37,317 nucleotides of DNA from NCBI GenBank assembly GCA_023667285.1, contig JAMPAK010000001.1, positions 1,758,844 through 1,796,160 on the forward strand. Reading direction: 5' to 3'. The notes under the pieces were generated by a model. The model was not told the origin of the DNA, did no database searches, and saw only the letters and a list, made by a program, of their open reading frames with translations. The stretch's first letter is position 1, and each line of letters opens with the position of its first letter. Positions 1 through 8,046 of the stretch are shown here, one piece after another. Origin of the DNA: Muribaculaceae bacterium. GTDB lineage: Bacteria > Bacteroidota > Bacteroidia > Bacteroidales > Muribaculaceae. The translations under genes and the position numbers were made by a program.

Positions 1-34
1 TGCTCCGCGACCCAAAGTCAAACCGCACGGCAAG

Positions 35-46
35 CGCTCTTTGACA
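35..46 (+). promoter_or_regulatory. boxA-like antitermination motif
   Basis: The sequence CGCTCTTTGACA matches the classical boxA TGCTCTTTAACA at 10 of 12 positions. boxA elements bind NusB/NusE and normally occur in rRNA leaders and spacers and in some long untranslated transcripts. No rRNA gene follows within the window, so its function here is unproven. Confidence 0.3.
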
Positions 47-101
47 TTTTGGAAACTCCTCTTCTCACATCTAAAATAATGTGAAAATTAGGTCGTTAAC
101 T

Positions 102-130
102 AATCCATAAGGGCATATGGATTGTTTTAT
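102..130 (+). terminator. Terminator-like hairpin
   Basis: A perfect 8-bp stem AATCCATA/TATGGATT (102-109 and 116-123) with a 6-base loop is followed by GTTTTAT. It would end a rightward transcript entering from the left edge. The stem is AT-rich, so termination strength is uncertain. Confidence 0.4.
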
Positions 131-335
131 ATATAAAATAGGTGTAAGATGCCTCCACAAGCAAACGCAATCCTCAATCTGAAAATTGCAAAAAGAAACA
201 CTGGAGGAACCTTGAAAAACTTCCAATTAATCTAAAAGCCATCAAACAGACTTTAACAATTTGCAACAATTCACGCTTGTTATTATCAATCAGCGTTTTG
301 TAAAATTAATTTAATGTAATGATTTAAATACAACC

Positions 336-410
336 CACTATGAGTTTATCTATCTAAAATCAAATCTTAATTATTGAGAAATAGATAGATGTGAGTTAAA
401 ATCTATAGTG
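336..410. repeat. Imperfect nested inverted repeat
   Basis: Two nested arm pairs share roughly one centre: CACTAT (336-341) with ATAGTG (405-410), and ATCTATCTA (348-356) with TAGATAGAT (382-390). The arms are offset by an extra 8 bases on the right side. It may be a structured RNA or a protein-binding region; no function can be assigned. Confidence 0.35.
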
Positions 411-573
411 ACACTCTCAATCATACAGAGGTGCCAAATTTTCCCAAAACTATGATGTTCCACGGTTGCACGAACTGCTTGGTTTGCAAAACTAAATCAT
501 ATTACCTAAATCAGAGTTTGACTTCATAAATAGCAAACAACGCAATCGCAAGCTAAAGAATTTACAAAAATAA

Positions 574-606
574 TTTTGCTGTTTGAAATTTAATAATTAC
601 ATTTGC
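574..606 (+). promoter_or_regulatory. Promoter of the XRE regulator gene
   Basis: TTTTG at 574-578, a 19-base spacer and TACATTTGC at 598-606 match the Bacteroidota promoter consensus. Transcription would begin near 611, which places the possible TTG start at 603 inside the promoter and selects the ATG at 645. Confidence 0.75.
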
Positions 607-644
607 ACACTGAAAATTCACTTCTCAAATTCAACATTGTAAAT

Positions 645-1214
645 ATGGATCTTGTTTCAAGGCTTAAAAAGTATCTCGACTATAGGCAGATTAGTGTCAC
701 TCAGTTTGCCGATGAGTGTGGCATACCCCGTCCTACTGCATCTCAACTCCTGGCTGGGCGAAACAAGAAAGTGAGTGATGAGATTATAAGTAAGATACAT
801 CAGTACTACCCCACTCTCTCAATCCTTTGGCTTATGTTTGGCGAGGGTGAGATGTTGTCCGGCATGGAATCTGCAAATCCAAACAGTTCAAACCCGTTTG
901 TAAATGCAAATCGAGAGAGTTCTCTAATCCAAAAAGGCCTATTTGAGAATAGGAACACAGAAAAAAACTCAGAGTTTAGATTTACAAATGAAGAAAGTTT
1001 TGAACCGCAAACACAGAATGAGCCTAAGGTCTCAAACCCTAAGACATTTGAGTTTGCAAATGTAGATAATTCTGTCCCTGAGAATATAGAGGAGACTTTC
1101 ACTCTTAAAACCGGAACTGGCAAAAAGGTCGTCGGAATCGTCGTCTATTATGACGACCACACCTTCGAGTCCTTCACGCCAGATCCTGAGCAAAGACTCC
1201 CCTTCCTCAGGTGA
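645..1214 (+). CDS. XRE-family helix-turn-helix transcriptional regulator
   Basis: A 189-residue protein. Residues 1-70 form a Cro/CI-type helix-turn-helix region (RLKKYLDYRQISVTQFADEC, then IPRPTASQLLAGRNKKVSDE and the LWLMFGEGEML stretch) as in many Bacteroides single-domain XRE regulators. The middle, about 75-145, is asparagine- and serine-rich, looks disordered, and contains a loosely repeated F-x-N motif. The C-terminus has a short conserved-looking beta segment (KKVVGIVVYYDDHTFESF) seen in Bacteroidales relatives. The start is the ATG at 645, because an upstream in-frame TTG lies inside the promoter. It is probably a cytoplasmic DNA-binding repressor; its target is unknown. The ABC-F gene follows 80 bases downstream with its own promoter, so the two need not be one operon. 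Confidence 0.8.
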   Translation: MDLVSRLKKYLDYRQISVTQFADECGIPRPTASQLLAGRNKKVSDEIISKIHQYYPTLSILWLMFGEGEMLSGMESANPNSSNPFVNANRESSLIQKGLFENRNTEKNSEFRFTNEESFEPQTQNEPKVSNPKTFEFANVDNSVPENIEETFTLKTGTGKKVVGIVVYYDDHTFESFTPDPEQRLPFLR

Positions 1215-1235
1215 TTCGTAGTCATACCTCCTTTC

Positions 1236-1266
1236 TTGTGATTCTGTAGAATAATGAGTAATTTTG
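1236..1266 (+). promoter_or_regulatory. Promoter of the ABC-F gene
   Basis: TTG at 1236-1238, a 20-base spacer and TAATTTTG at 1259-1266 fit the Bacteroidota consensus. The predicted leader to the ATG at 1295 is about 22 bases. Confidence 0.65.
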
Positions 1267-1294
1267 CATAAAATTTTGCAAAATAAACTCATCA

Positions 1295-3265
1295 ATGAGC
1301 ATCTCTATAAATAACCTCTCTGTAGAATTCAGCGCCAAATCCTTATTTGACAACATCTCATATATCATAAATGACCGCGACAGAATTGCCCTGGTCGGTA
1401 AAAACGGCGCGGGAAAGTCTACTATGCTTAAGATCATAGCAGGCCTTCAGCATCCCACATCCGGCACAGTTGCGGTTCCCCGTGATACCACCATCGGATA
1501 TCTCCCTCAGCATATGACGATCAACGATACCTCAACCGTAGCTGAGGAGGTACGTACCGCTTTCAGTCACATAAAGGAAATGCACGATCGTCTGGATACC
1601 ATGACTGCCGAACTCTCAGAACGTACTGATTATGAGAGCGATTCTTACCAAGCCCTCATTGATAGGATGACAACTCTCACAGACCGTATCTCAATGGAGG
1701 AGAGTGAGAACTGCGAGGCGGAGATGGAGAAGACACTCATTGGCCTCGGTTTCAAAAGGGAGGACTTCGATAGGCCTACGGCAGAATTCTCAGGTGGCTG
1801 GCGAATGAGAATCGAACTAGCCAAACTGCTCCTTACCAAACCTGATGTGCTTCTGCTCGACGAGCCCACAAACCATCTCGACATCGAATCCATCCAGTGG
1901 CTCGAAAACTTTCTTGTCACAAAGGCCGGCGCTGTTGTACTTGTGAGCCACGACCGCGCTTTCATTGACAACGTCACAAATCGAACCATCGAGATTTCAC
2001 TTGGTAAAATCTACGACTACTCTGTCAACTACTCTCGCTACGTTACCCTTAGGGCCGAACGCCTTGAGCAGCAAATGAGAGCTTATCAGAATCAGCAGAA
2101 GATGATCAAAGATACCGAGGATTTCATAGAGAGATTCAGATACAAGGCCACAAAAAGTGTTCAGGTCCAGAGTCGCATTAAGCAATTAGCCAAGATAGAG
2201 CGCATCGAGGTTGATGAAGTCGACACATCTCACCTTAACCTTAAATTTCCTCCTGCACCCCGTTCAGGAGACTATCCTCTCATTGTCGAGGACCTTGGGA
2301 AGGCTTATGGCGACCACCAAGTCTTTGACAATGCCACATTCACCATCAAGCGCGGCGAGAAAGTGGCATTTGTCGGAAAGAACGGTGAGGGAAAATCAAC
2401 CCTAGTCAAGTGTATCATGGGTGAGATTCCCTACACCGGCACTCTCAAAGTTGGCCACAACGTCAAGATAGGATATTTCGCACAAAACCAGGCTCAATTG
2501 CTCGACGAGACCCTCACTGTGTTCGACACCATTGACCGTGTGGCCGTGGGTGACATACGTACTAAAATTCGCGACATCCTCGGAGCATTCATGTTTGGTG
2601 GCGAGGCTTCCGATAAGAAAGTCAAAGTCCTGTCTGGTGGCGAGAAGACCCGTCTCGCCATGATCAAATTGTTGCTGGAACCCGTCAACCTCCTCATCCT
2701 CGACGAGCCCACTAACCACCTTGACATGAAAACCAAGGACATTCTTAAGGCCGCCATAAAAGATTTTGATGGAACGGTCATTGTCGTGAGCCACGATCGT
2801 GAGTTCCTCGACGGTCTTGTAGAGAAGGTCTACGAATTTGGTGGCGGACAGGTCAAGGAGTGCCTCGGTGGAATCTATGAATTCCTTGAGAAGAAAAAAC
2901 TCGCATCACTTGCTGAACTTGAGCGAAACACCCCCGCCCCAAAAGCACCTGCATCAAAACCAAATGTCAAAGCAGCCCCGTCTGCACCCGCTTCAGAGAA
3001 GAACCACGACTCCCCTCGCAGACTCAGTTATGCCGAGCAGAAAGAGCACGACCGCATGGCCAAGCGCGCTCGCAAGAAAGTCGAGGAAGCTGAGAACGAG
3101 GTGTCTCGCCTCGAGGCAGAAGTGGCAAAAATTGAGGCCGAACTCTCTGAAGGCTCTTCCGATGCCGGAATCTATGAGCGTCATGCTGCAGCCATGAAGC
3201 AACTCGAGAACGCCATGTCCCTTTGGGAACTTGCCACCATTGAGGCCGAACAATTCGATAAATAA
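1295..3265 (+). CDS. ABC-F family ATP-binding cassette ATPase
   Basis: A 656-residue cytoplasmic protein with two ATP-binding cassettes and no membrane segment, the hallmark of ABC-F proteins, which act on the ribosome rather than in transport. Walker A motifs are GKNGAGKST (35-43) and GKNGEGKST (361-369); signature motifs are FSGGW and LSGGE; both Walker B motifs read LDEPTNHLD (near 189 and 470). A charged linker with the ABC-F arm lies between the cassettes at about 245-310. The tail has an alanine/proline/lysine-rich hinge (about 545-575) and a C-terminal coiled coil (about 590-650) resembling Uup-type proteins. It is likely a housekeeping translation factor of the Uup/YdiF group; an antibiotic-resistance role is not indicated by context. 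It converges on recR with only 10 bases between the stop codons. Confidence 0.92.
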   Translation: MSISINNLSVEFSAKSLFDNISYIINDRDRIALVGKNGAGKSTMLKIIAGLQHPTSGTVAVPRDTTIGYLPQHMTINDTSTVAEEVRTAFSHIKEMHDRLDTMTAELSERTDYESDSYQALIDRMTTLTDRISMEESENCEAEMEKTLIGLGFKREDFDRPTAEFSGGWRMRIELAKLLLTKPDVLLLDEPTNHLDIESIQWLENFLVTKAGAVVLVSHDRAFIDNVTNRTIEISLGKIYDYSVNYSRYVTLRAERLEQQMRAYQNQQKMIKDTEDFIERFRYKATKSVQVQSRIKQLAKIERIEVDEVDTSHLNLKFPPAPRSGDYPLIVEDLGKAYGDHQVFDNATFTIKRGEKVAFVGKNGEGKSTLVKCIMGEIPYTGTLKVGHNVKIGYFAQNQAQLLDETLTVFDTIDRVAVGDIRTKIRDILGAFMFGGEASDKKVKVLSGGEKTRLAMIKLLLEPVNLLILDEPTNHLDMKTKDILKAAIKDFDGTVIVVSHDREFLDGLVEKVYEFGGGQVKECLGGIYEFLEKKKLASLAELERNTPAPKAPASKPNVKAAPSAPASEKNHDSPRRLSYAEQKEHDRMAKRARKKVEEAENEVSRLEAEVAKIEAELSEGSSDAGIYERHAAAMKQLENAMSLWELATIEAEQFDK

Positions 3266-3275
3266 CCCTCCGGAG

Positions 3276-3902
3276 TTATCTCTTGATTGAATCAGCAAAT
3301 AGGGTCCTGTTCAGCAAAGACCGCCCCAGGGTAATCTCATCTGTATACTCAATCTCATTACCCACAGACACACCCCTGGCGAGTTGCGTTATCCTCACCT
3401 GAGGATATGGAGCCAACTTCCTGTAGATATAGAAGTTGGTTGTCTCCCCCTCCATCGTGGCGCTCAGGGCAAGTATCACCTCGTCTATCTGTCCTGACTC
3501 AACCCTCTCAACGAGAGAAGCAATCTCAAGTTGCTCGGGCCCTATACCATCCATCGGCGAGATGACACCCCCAAGCACATGATATAGACCTGAATATTGA
3601 CCTGTGTTTTCAAAACTCATCACATCCCTGACGGTCTCTACCACACAGATAGTCCGGCAATCGCGTGTCGGGTCGGCACACACAGGACACACTTCTGTCT
3701 CAGAAATGTTGTGACACACGGAGCAATACCTCACCCCATGAACCATATCTATTATCGACTGCCCCAGCCTGACCCCCTTGGCCTCATCTCCACGTAGCAA
3801 ATGCAGGGCGAGACGCAAGGCTGTCTTACGTCCTATTCCCGGTAGCCGCGAAAGTTCTGTCACAGCCTCCTCCAGTAGACGTGAGGCAAATTCCTGTTGC
3901 AT
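3276..3902 (-). CDS. recR: Recombination mediator protein RecR
   Basis: RecR works with RecF/RecO to load RecA on gapped DNA. The protein is 208 residues from the chosen ATG at 3902, close to the usual length. A helix-hairpin-helix segment lies at 20-36 ([17 protein letters not shown]), a four-cysteine zinc finger at C60, C63, C72 and C75, then a Toprim domain from about residue 84 with E89. The frame also opens at a TTG at 3926, but that codon lies in the -7 element of the promoter, so the ATG preceded by AAGG is the real start. It is monocistronic: its stop converges with the ABC-F gene and its promoter diverges from the glycosyltransferase gene. Confidence 0.96.
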   Translation of the reverse strand: MQQEFASRLLEEAVTELSRLPGIGRKTALRLALHLLRGDEAKGVRLGQSIIDMVHGVRYCSVCHNISETEVCPVCADPTRDCRTICVVETVRDVMSFENTGQYSGLYHVLGGVISPMDGIGPEQLEIASLVERVESGQIDEVILALSATMEGETTNFYIYRKLAPYPQVRITQLARGVSVGNEIEYTDEITLGRSLLNRTLFADSIKR

Positions 3903-3923
3903 ATCCTTATTTGATTTCTTATT

Positions 3924-3955
3924 CAAAATTACTCATTCCGATCCGATTTTCCAAA
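3924..3955 (-). promoter_or_regulatory. Promoter of recR
   Basis: On the minus strand TTTG (3952-3955), a 20-base spacer and TAATTTTG (3924-3931) match the consensus. The -33 box abuts that of the divergent glycosyltransferase promoter. Confidence 0.7.
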
Positions 3956-3960
3956 AATAT

Positions 3961-3992
3961 TTTGGTGGAATGACATAAATCCCTTACATTTG
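3961..3992 (+). promoter_or_regulatory. Promoter of the glycosyltransferase gene
   Basis: TTTG at 3961-3964, a 20-base spacer and TACATTTG at 3985-3992 match the consensus. The in-frame TTG at 3990 is within this element, so translation starts at the ATG at 4017. Confidence 0.7.
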
Positions 3993-4016
3993 CGTAATAG
4001 TACCATCAGTTCCGAT

Positions 4017-4748
4017 ATGAATCCCCTTTTCTCCATCATCACAGTCACCCGCAATGCCGCGGCAACTCTCCCTGCGACACTCGAAAGTGTCCGGAACCAG
4101 ACTTGCAACCTTTATGAATTCATCATCGTCGACGGGAATTCTGAAGACTCAACAATCGAACAGGCACGCAATTCTGGCATCGAGGGGATGAAACTCGTCT
4201 CTGAGCCCGACCGCGGGCTCTATGACGCCATGAACAAGGGCCTTGGGATGGCTAAGGGCGACTATGTCATCTTCCTGAATGCCGGGGATGCCTTTCATTC
4301 CCCTGACACTCTCAAAATTCTGGCTGATGTCATCTTGGACAATGATTATCCTGGAATTGTTTATGGTCAGACCGACATTGTCAATTCAGACCGTGTCAAG
4401 ATTGCCGACAGACATCTTCTTGCGCCCTCAAACCTAACGCTCGATTCCTTCAAACAGGGCATGGTGGTATGCCATCAGGCCTTCGTAGTGTTGAGGAAAC
4501 TCACCGGCAACTATAACACTCGATACAAATATTCCGCTGACTATGAGTGGTGCATTCATTGTCTCCAACGGTCTCATCGCAACCGCTACGTCGATCTGAC
4601 TCTCATCGACTATCTCTCAGAAGGGATGACAACGAGACATCACAAGACCTCACTCCTGGAGCGGTTTGACATCATGAGCAAATATTACGGGTTCTTCCCC
4701 ACTCTATGGCGTCACATTGGCTTCCTGTTCCGCCATCTTAAACGATGA
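4017..4748 (+). CDS. Glycosyltransferase family 2 protein
   Basis: A 243-residue single-domain GT-A enzyme of the WcaA/WcaE-like group that transfers a nucleotide-activated sugar to a glycan acceptor. The N-terminal half carries the fold: FSIITVTRN at 5-13, VDGNSEDST at 38-46, the DRGLYDAMNKG motif at 65-75 and LNAGDAF at 87-93 in place of the DxD loop. There is no signal peptide. The C-terminal third is basic and aromatic, as in membrane-surface enzymes. It stands alone, with no capsule or O-antigen cluster around it, so the acceptor and sugar cannot be predicted. The promoter is divergent from recR and the stop converges with ruvC 15 bases away. Confidence 0.88.
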   Translation: MNPLFSIITVTRNAAATLPATLESVRNQTCNLYEFIIVDGNSEDSTIEQARNSGIEGMKLVSEPDRGLYDAMNKGLGMAKGDYVIFLNAGDAFHSPDTLKILADVILDNDYPGIVYGQTDIVNSDRVKIADRHLLAPSNLTLDSFKQGMVVCHQAFVVLRKLTGNYNTRYKYSADYEWCIHCLQRSHRNRYVDLTLIDYLSEGMTTRHHKTSLLERFDIMSKYYGFFPTLWRHIGFLFRHLKR

Positions 4749-4763
4749 GTCTCGCCCGCTTCT

Positions 4764-5333
4764 TCACCTCACCCTGTCTGGATTTTTAGAGATGAAATCC
4801 TTCCATGATTTTGGCCCGGATGCCATCGCAGGCTTCCCCGATTCGTAGAAATGACACAAAGCCGCCGCCAGAGCGTCTGTCGCATCGAGTTCTATCTCCA
4901 GCGACTCACTCGGGATGTAGAGGATGCGCCTTAGCATCTCCCTCACCTGCTCCTTAGCAGCGCCTCCGTTCCCTGTTATGGCCATCTTAATCTTTCGTGG
5001 CTCATATTCTGTGATGGGTACGTCGCGCGACAGCGCAGCAGCCATTGCTACGCCCTGCGCCCGGCCCAGTTTCAGCATCGACTGGACATTTTTGCCAAAA
5101 AATGGAGCCTCAATAGCCATTTCATCCGGCAGATACTGCTCCGTCAGAGCCAACACTCTTTCATAGATGCGCCGCAGCCTCAGATAATGGCTCTCGAATT
5201 TACTGAGTTTAATAACTCCTAGAGCTATCAATGAAGGCTTCTTCTGCTTTATGCCAAGAATCCCATACCCCATCACATTGGTGCCGGGATCAATACCTAT
5301 TATTATTCGGTCGTATTCCTTAAGATCGGTCAT
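4764..5333 (-). CDS. ruvC: Crossover junction endodeoxyribonuclease RuvC
   Basis: The Holliday-junction resolvase of the RuvABC pathway. From the ATG at 5333 the protein has 189 residues. The RNase H-like catalytic acids are visible: D15 in IGIDPGT, E75 in [10 protein letters not shown], and D150/D153 in ELDATDALA. The frame is open 25 codons further upstream, but that part lies within the preceding gene and lacks RuvC similarity; the ATG sits one base after the stop of the upstream DUF4286 gene, indicating translational coupling. It is the last gene of the rnr-to-ruvC stack and has no clear terminator before the convergent glycosyltransferase gene. Confidence 0.95.
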   Translation of the reverse strand: MTDLKEYDRIIIGIDPGTNVMGYGILGIKQKKPSLIALGVIKLSKFESHYLRLRRIYERVLALTEQYLPDEMAIEAPFFGKNVQSMLKLGRAQGVAMAAALSRDVPITEYEPRKIKMAITGNGGAAKEQVREMLRRILYIPSESLEIELDATDALAAALCHFYESGKPAMASGPKSWKDFISKNPDRVR

Positions 5334-5334
5334 C

Positions 5335-5631
5335 TCAGAGCTCAACAGTCTCCATAAAGGTTGTGAAGTGCAACACTCTCTCTCCATACGTCCGCACAAT
5401 CTCCTCATTGACCAGGACCGATTGTCTTTCTACCATAGCCTCTGCCTCATTCATGGTAGGGAGATGCAGTTTTACAGCAAAAGCGCTGACACCCTCCTCA
5501 GCTACTCCAAGTATTCGTGCTACTGAAGGTGAGGACATCGACACTGAGGAGAGATATCTCTCTTTGAGCCAATCCAGGAAATCCTGTTCGATGGATTGCT
5601 CTACGTAGAATGTAGTGTTTACTATTATCAT
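5335..5631 (-). CDS. DUF4286 family protein
   Basis: A small 98-residue protein that matches the DUF4286 pattern common in Bacteroidota: it begins [20 protein letters not shown], continues with WLKERYL, and ends with a [16 protein letters not shown]-like segment. The fold is probably a ferredoxin-like dimer, by family analogy. There is no signal peptide or membrane helix. The ATG overlaps the cstA stop (ATGA), and its own stop lies one base before the ruvC start, so all three are translated in series. The biochemical role is unknown. Confidence 0.85.
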   Translation of the reverse strand: MIIVNTTFYVEQSIEQDFLDWLKERYLSSVSMSSPSVARILGVAEEGVSAFAVKLHLPTMNEAEAMVERQSVLVNEEIVRTYGERVLHFTTFMETVEL

Positions 5632-7064
5632 TGTTCAGCAGGCTTAAGCACGGCTCTTCTTTTAGCATGAATGAATGCAGCCGTCGTTGCAATCGCCGTC
5701 ATGACTGCAGCCCCGGCCATGCAAAGCAAATGGTTGGAGAATCCAAAAAACTGTGGGGAGATAAGCACAAAATAAGTCTCCACAAATGTCATGAAGACAG
5801 CAGGAACTAATGCTATAAAGACATTCTTGGAACTGCGTGCAAGCCAGATGAAAATGGTCCACAGCACGATGCAGGCAAGTGCCTGATTAGCCCATGCGAA
5901 ATATCTCCACACCACATCAAAATTGACCTGCGTAATCCCATATCCCACAGCAAAAAGCGGTATGCATATGGCAAAACGTTTAAGAATAGACTTTTGGTCA
6001 ACATTAAATGTGTCAGCTATAATCAGACGGGCGCCTCTGAAGGCCGTGTCGCCCGATGTGATTGGCGCAGCCACTACTCCCAGAAGCGCCAGGATTGCAC
6101 CGATTGACCCAAGTGTAGTGCGCGAGATGACATCAACAGCCCATGCCGCATTGCCGTTGTGTTCGGCTAGGTTCTCCCCTAACCCTGTAGGGCTGTGGAA
6201 GAAAGCCATCGCTACAGCAGCCCAGATAAGTGCAATGACACTCTCGGCAATCATGGAGCCATAGAAGACCGAGCGGCATTTTTTCTCCGAGGTGACACAG
6301 CGGGCCATCAGAGGCGACTGTGTAGCGTGAAATCCTGAGATTGCTCCACAGGCTATGGTTATGAACAGTGTCGGGATTATTGGGAGGGCCTCTGGATCAA
6401 GTTGGAAATTATGGAGAGTGGTGAGTTCAGGAACTTCATATGTTCCTGAGAGAATTACACCTAGCAGCCCTGCGGCCATTGCAATGAGCGCTATGCCAAA
6501 GATAGGATAGAGTTTGCCTATAACCTTGTCTACAGGGAGCATAGTCGCCACCACATAATAGACCAGAATGATCCAAACCCAGACACTTTTACCGATTGCA
6601 GGCAACATTGAGGACAGAAGTTGAGCCGGGCTGAGGATAAATACACTTCCCACGAGAACCAGCAGCGCAACTGAGAAAACGCGGACCACAGCACGAGCGC
6701 TAATTCCAAGATAACAGCCTATAACTTCAGGGAGACTCTTCCCGTCATGACGCATGATGAGAATACCGGAAAGATAATCATGCATAGAACCGAAAAATAT
6801 GCCTCCCAATGTGATCCACAAGAATGCAACCGGGCCGAAACAGGCTCCCAATATTGCTCCGAATATAGGTCCGGTTCCCGCTATGTTGAGAAGCTGAATC
6901 AGGAAAACCCTCCATCTGGGGAGGGGCATATAATCGACCCCATCGGCCATTCTCATGGCTGGCGTGGGTCTCGAATCATCAACTTCAGCCACCTTTTCCA
7001 AATAGCGGCCGTAAGTGAAATAGGCAGTGACAAGCAGTGCCAGACAAATCAGGAATGTTATCAT
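5628..7064 (-). CDS. cstA: Carbon starvation protein CstA family transporter
   Basis: A 478-residue polytopic inner-membrane protein of the CstA family, whose characterised members import pyruvate or peptides when carbon is scarce. The family core is clear: MPLPRWRVFLIQLLNIAGTG (residues 46-65), then PIFGAILGACFGPVAFLWI and GSMHDYLSGILIMRHDGKSL. It has roughly a dozen hydrophobic segments. It is shorter than the ~700-residue E. coli CstA/BtsT, as is usual for the Bacteroidota form. The gene lies 3 bases after the NlpC/P60 gene and overlaps DUF4286 by 4 bases. Its place in a stack with rnr and ruvC suggests housekeeping expression; no separate promoter is visible. The substrate is not predictable from sequence. 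Confidence 0.93.
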   Translation of the reverse strand: MITFLICLALLVTAYFTYGRYLEKVAEVDDSRPTPAMRMADGVDYMPLPRWRVFLIQLLNIAGTGPIFGAILGACFGPVAFLWITLGGIFFGSMHDYLSGILIMRHDGKSLPEVIGCYLGISARAVVRVFSVALLVLVGSVFILSPAQLLSSMLPAIGKSVWVWIILVYYVVATMLPVDKVIGKLYPIFGIALIAMAAGLLGVILSGTYEVPELTTLHNFQLDPEALPIIPTLFITIACGAISGFHATQSPLMARCVTSEKKCRSVFYGSMIAESVIALIWAAVAMAFFHSPTGLGENLAEHNGNAAWAVDVISRTTLGSIGAILALLGVVAAPITSGDTAFRGARLIIADTFNVDQKSILKRFAICIPLFAVGYGITQVNFDVVWRYFAWANQALACIVLWTIFIWLARSSKNVFIALVPAVFMTFVETYFVLISPQFFGFSNHLLCMAGAAVMTAIATTAAFIHAKRRAVLKPAEQ

Positions 7065-7067
7065 GGT

Positions 7068-8012
7068 TTATTTCTTAAAGTACCAGGGATGATCTATTAT
7101 TTGCCAAATGCCGGGAGTGCCCGTCATACCTTCTATGCGCGATGCACCTCGATAATTCCTTGGTCCGAAATCCGGGTCCTCTGCATTCATGCTATTGGTC
7201 TTGACGCTGCCCGATGAGTGGATATAACGGCGGTCTTTATCATACACCGCCACATGAGTGATCCTACCCTCTGGTTCGGTGCTGAAAAAGAGTAAGTCAG
7301 CAGCCTGAAGAGAGTCTACATCCCCAGGCTCGATGCGCTTGCCTATTTCTATCTGTTGTCTTGCATCGCGGAGTGTCAGGATACCATTCGCATAGAGTGC
7401 CACTCTCACAAGCCCTGAGCAGTCAACGCTCTTCGTGGAGCATCCACCCCAAAGATAAGGAGCACCCATCATGGTGTAGCATCGGTCAAGTATGGCCTCA
7501 GAGTCAAAAGGCTGCGATGCCCAATCCTCTATCGGCATTACCGCATCAGTCTCAATCCAGCCCTCCCTGCAATCCGGGAGCTTAATCTTAGTATACTTGC
7601 CTGTTCCATGGACTCCTTCTACGATAGAGCCGTTCACAAGCGAGACCACAACTGTGCGCGGAGTGCGTGCTAATGTGTCTGAGAAAACTTTAGCCTCATC
7701 CATGCTCACCACCGTAAGCCTGGGAGACTCGCGCCATTTTTTCATCTCGGTGTCAGACAGTCTCTTTACGCTCGAGATATTCATGAAGCCCTCATAACCT
7801 TCAGGCCCGCGCAGTTTCAGCCACTCCCCACCTTCGTCATTCAATATCAGCATAGGAGTGCCTAAGATGGCTTGCGAAGACATCTCTGTGGCATGCCCCT
7901 CCCCTTCGCGTATGCATGCTACGGGTATATTGACAAGAACCCAAAGCGAGTCCTGAGCCAAGGAGGAGAACACGCCAGTAACAGCCATTATTATAGTCAG
8001 AAGGTATCTCAT
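7068..8012 (-). CDS. NlpC/P60 family cell-wall peptidase with SH3-like region
   Basis: A 314-residue exported peptidase predicted to cut peptide bonds in peptidoglycan stems. An N-terminal signal peptide (1-19, ending SSLAQ) is followed by two SH3-like segments (about 25-85 and 100-160) and a C-terminal NlpC/P60 domain. The catalytic cysteine is C198 in VDCSGLVR, with H253 in ITHVAVYD as the general base and H265 in RYIHSSG as the likely third residue. The GGCSTKSVDCSG entry resembles gamma-D-glutamyl-diamino acid peptidases of the YkfC group; that assignment is inference. It lies between tatD (34-base gap) and cstA (3-base gap) in the same orientation. Confidence 0.9.
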   Translation of the reverse strand: MRYLLTIIMAVTGVFSSLAQDSLWVLVNIPVACIREGEGHATEMSSQAILGTPMLILNDEGGEWLKLRGPEGYEGFMNISSVKRLSDTEMKKWRESPRLTVVSMDEAKVFSDTLARTPRTVVVSLVNGSIVEGVHGTGKYTKIKLPDCREGWIETDAVMPIEDWASQPFDSEAILDRCYTMMGAPYLWGGCSTKSVDCSGLVRVALYANGILTLRDARQQIEIGKRIEPGDVDSLQAADLLFFSTEPEGRITHVAVYDKDRRYIHSSGSVKTNSMNAEDPDFGPRNYRGASRIEGMTGTPGIWQIIDHPWYFKK

Positions 8013-8046
8013 ATATTAAAAGAACGTTATAAGGAGGGTTTTATTC

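Larger units (their letters stand above)
1..573. other. Gene-free AT-rich region
   Basis: I find no convincing gene in this stretch. It contains a boxA-like motif at 35-46, a small hairpin TCACAT/ATGTGA at 65-84, a terminator-like hairpin at 102-130, and an imperfect palindrome at 336-410. A 28-codon open frame at 149-235 has no recognisable promoter or strong ribosome binding site. A weak leftward promoter-like TAGTTTTG lies at 445-452. The left part may be the tail of a transcription unit that starts outside the window. Confidence 0.5.

Noticed and set aside
149-235. 28-codon frame in the left gene-free region
   Set aside because: No promoter element, weak ribosome binding site and no recognisable similarity; it starts just after a terminator-like hairpin.
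1-644. Possible CRISPR array or leader
   Set aside because: There are no regularly spaced direct repeats of 25-45 bases and no cas gene in the window.
3264-3281. Possible shared terminator between the ABC-F gene and recR
   Set aside because: ATAAC/GTTAT gives only a 5-bp stem without a T-run; too weak to call.
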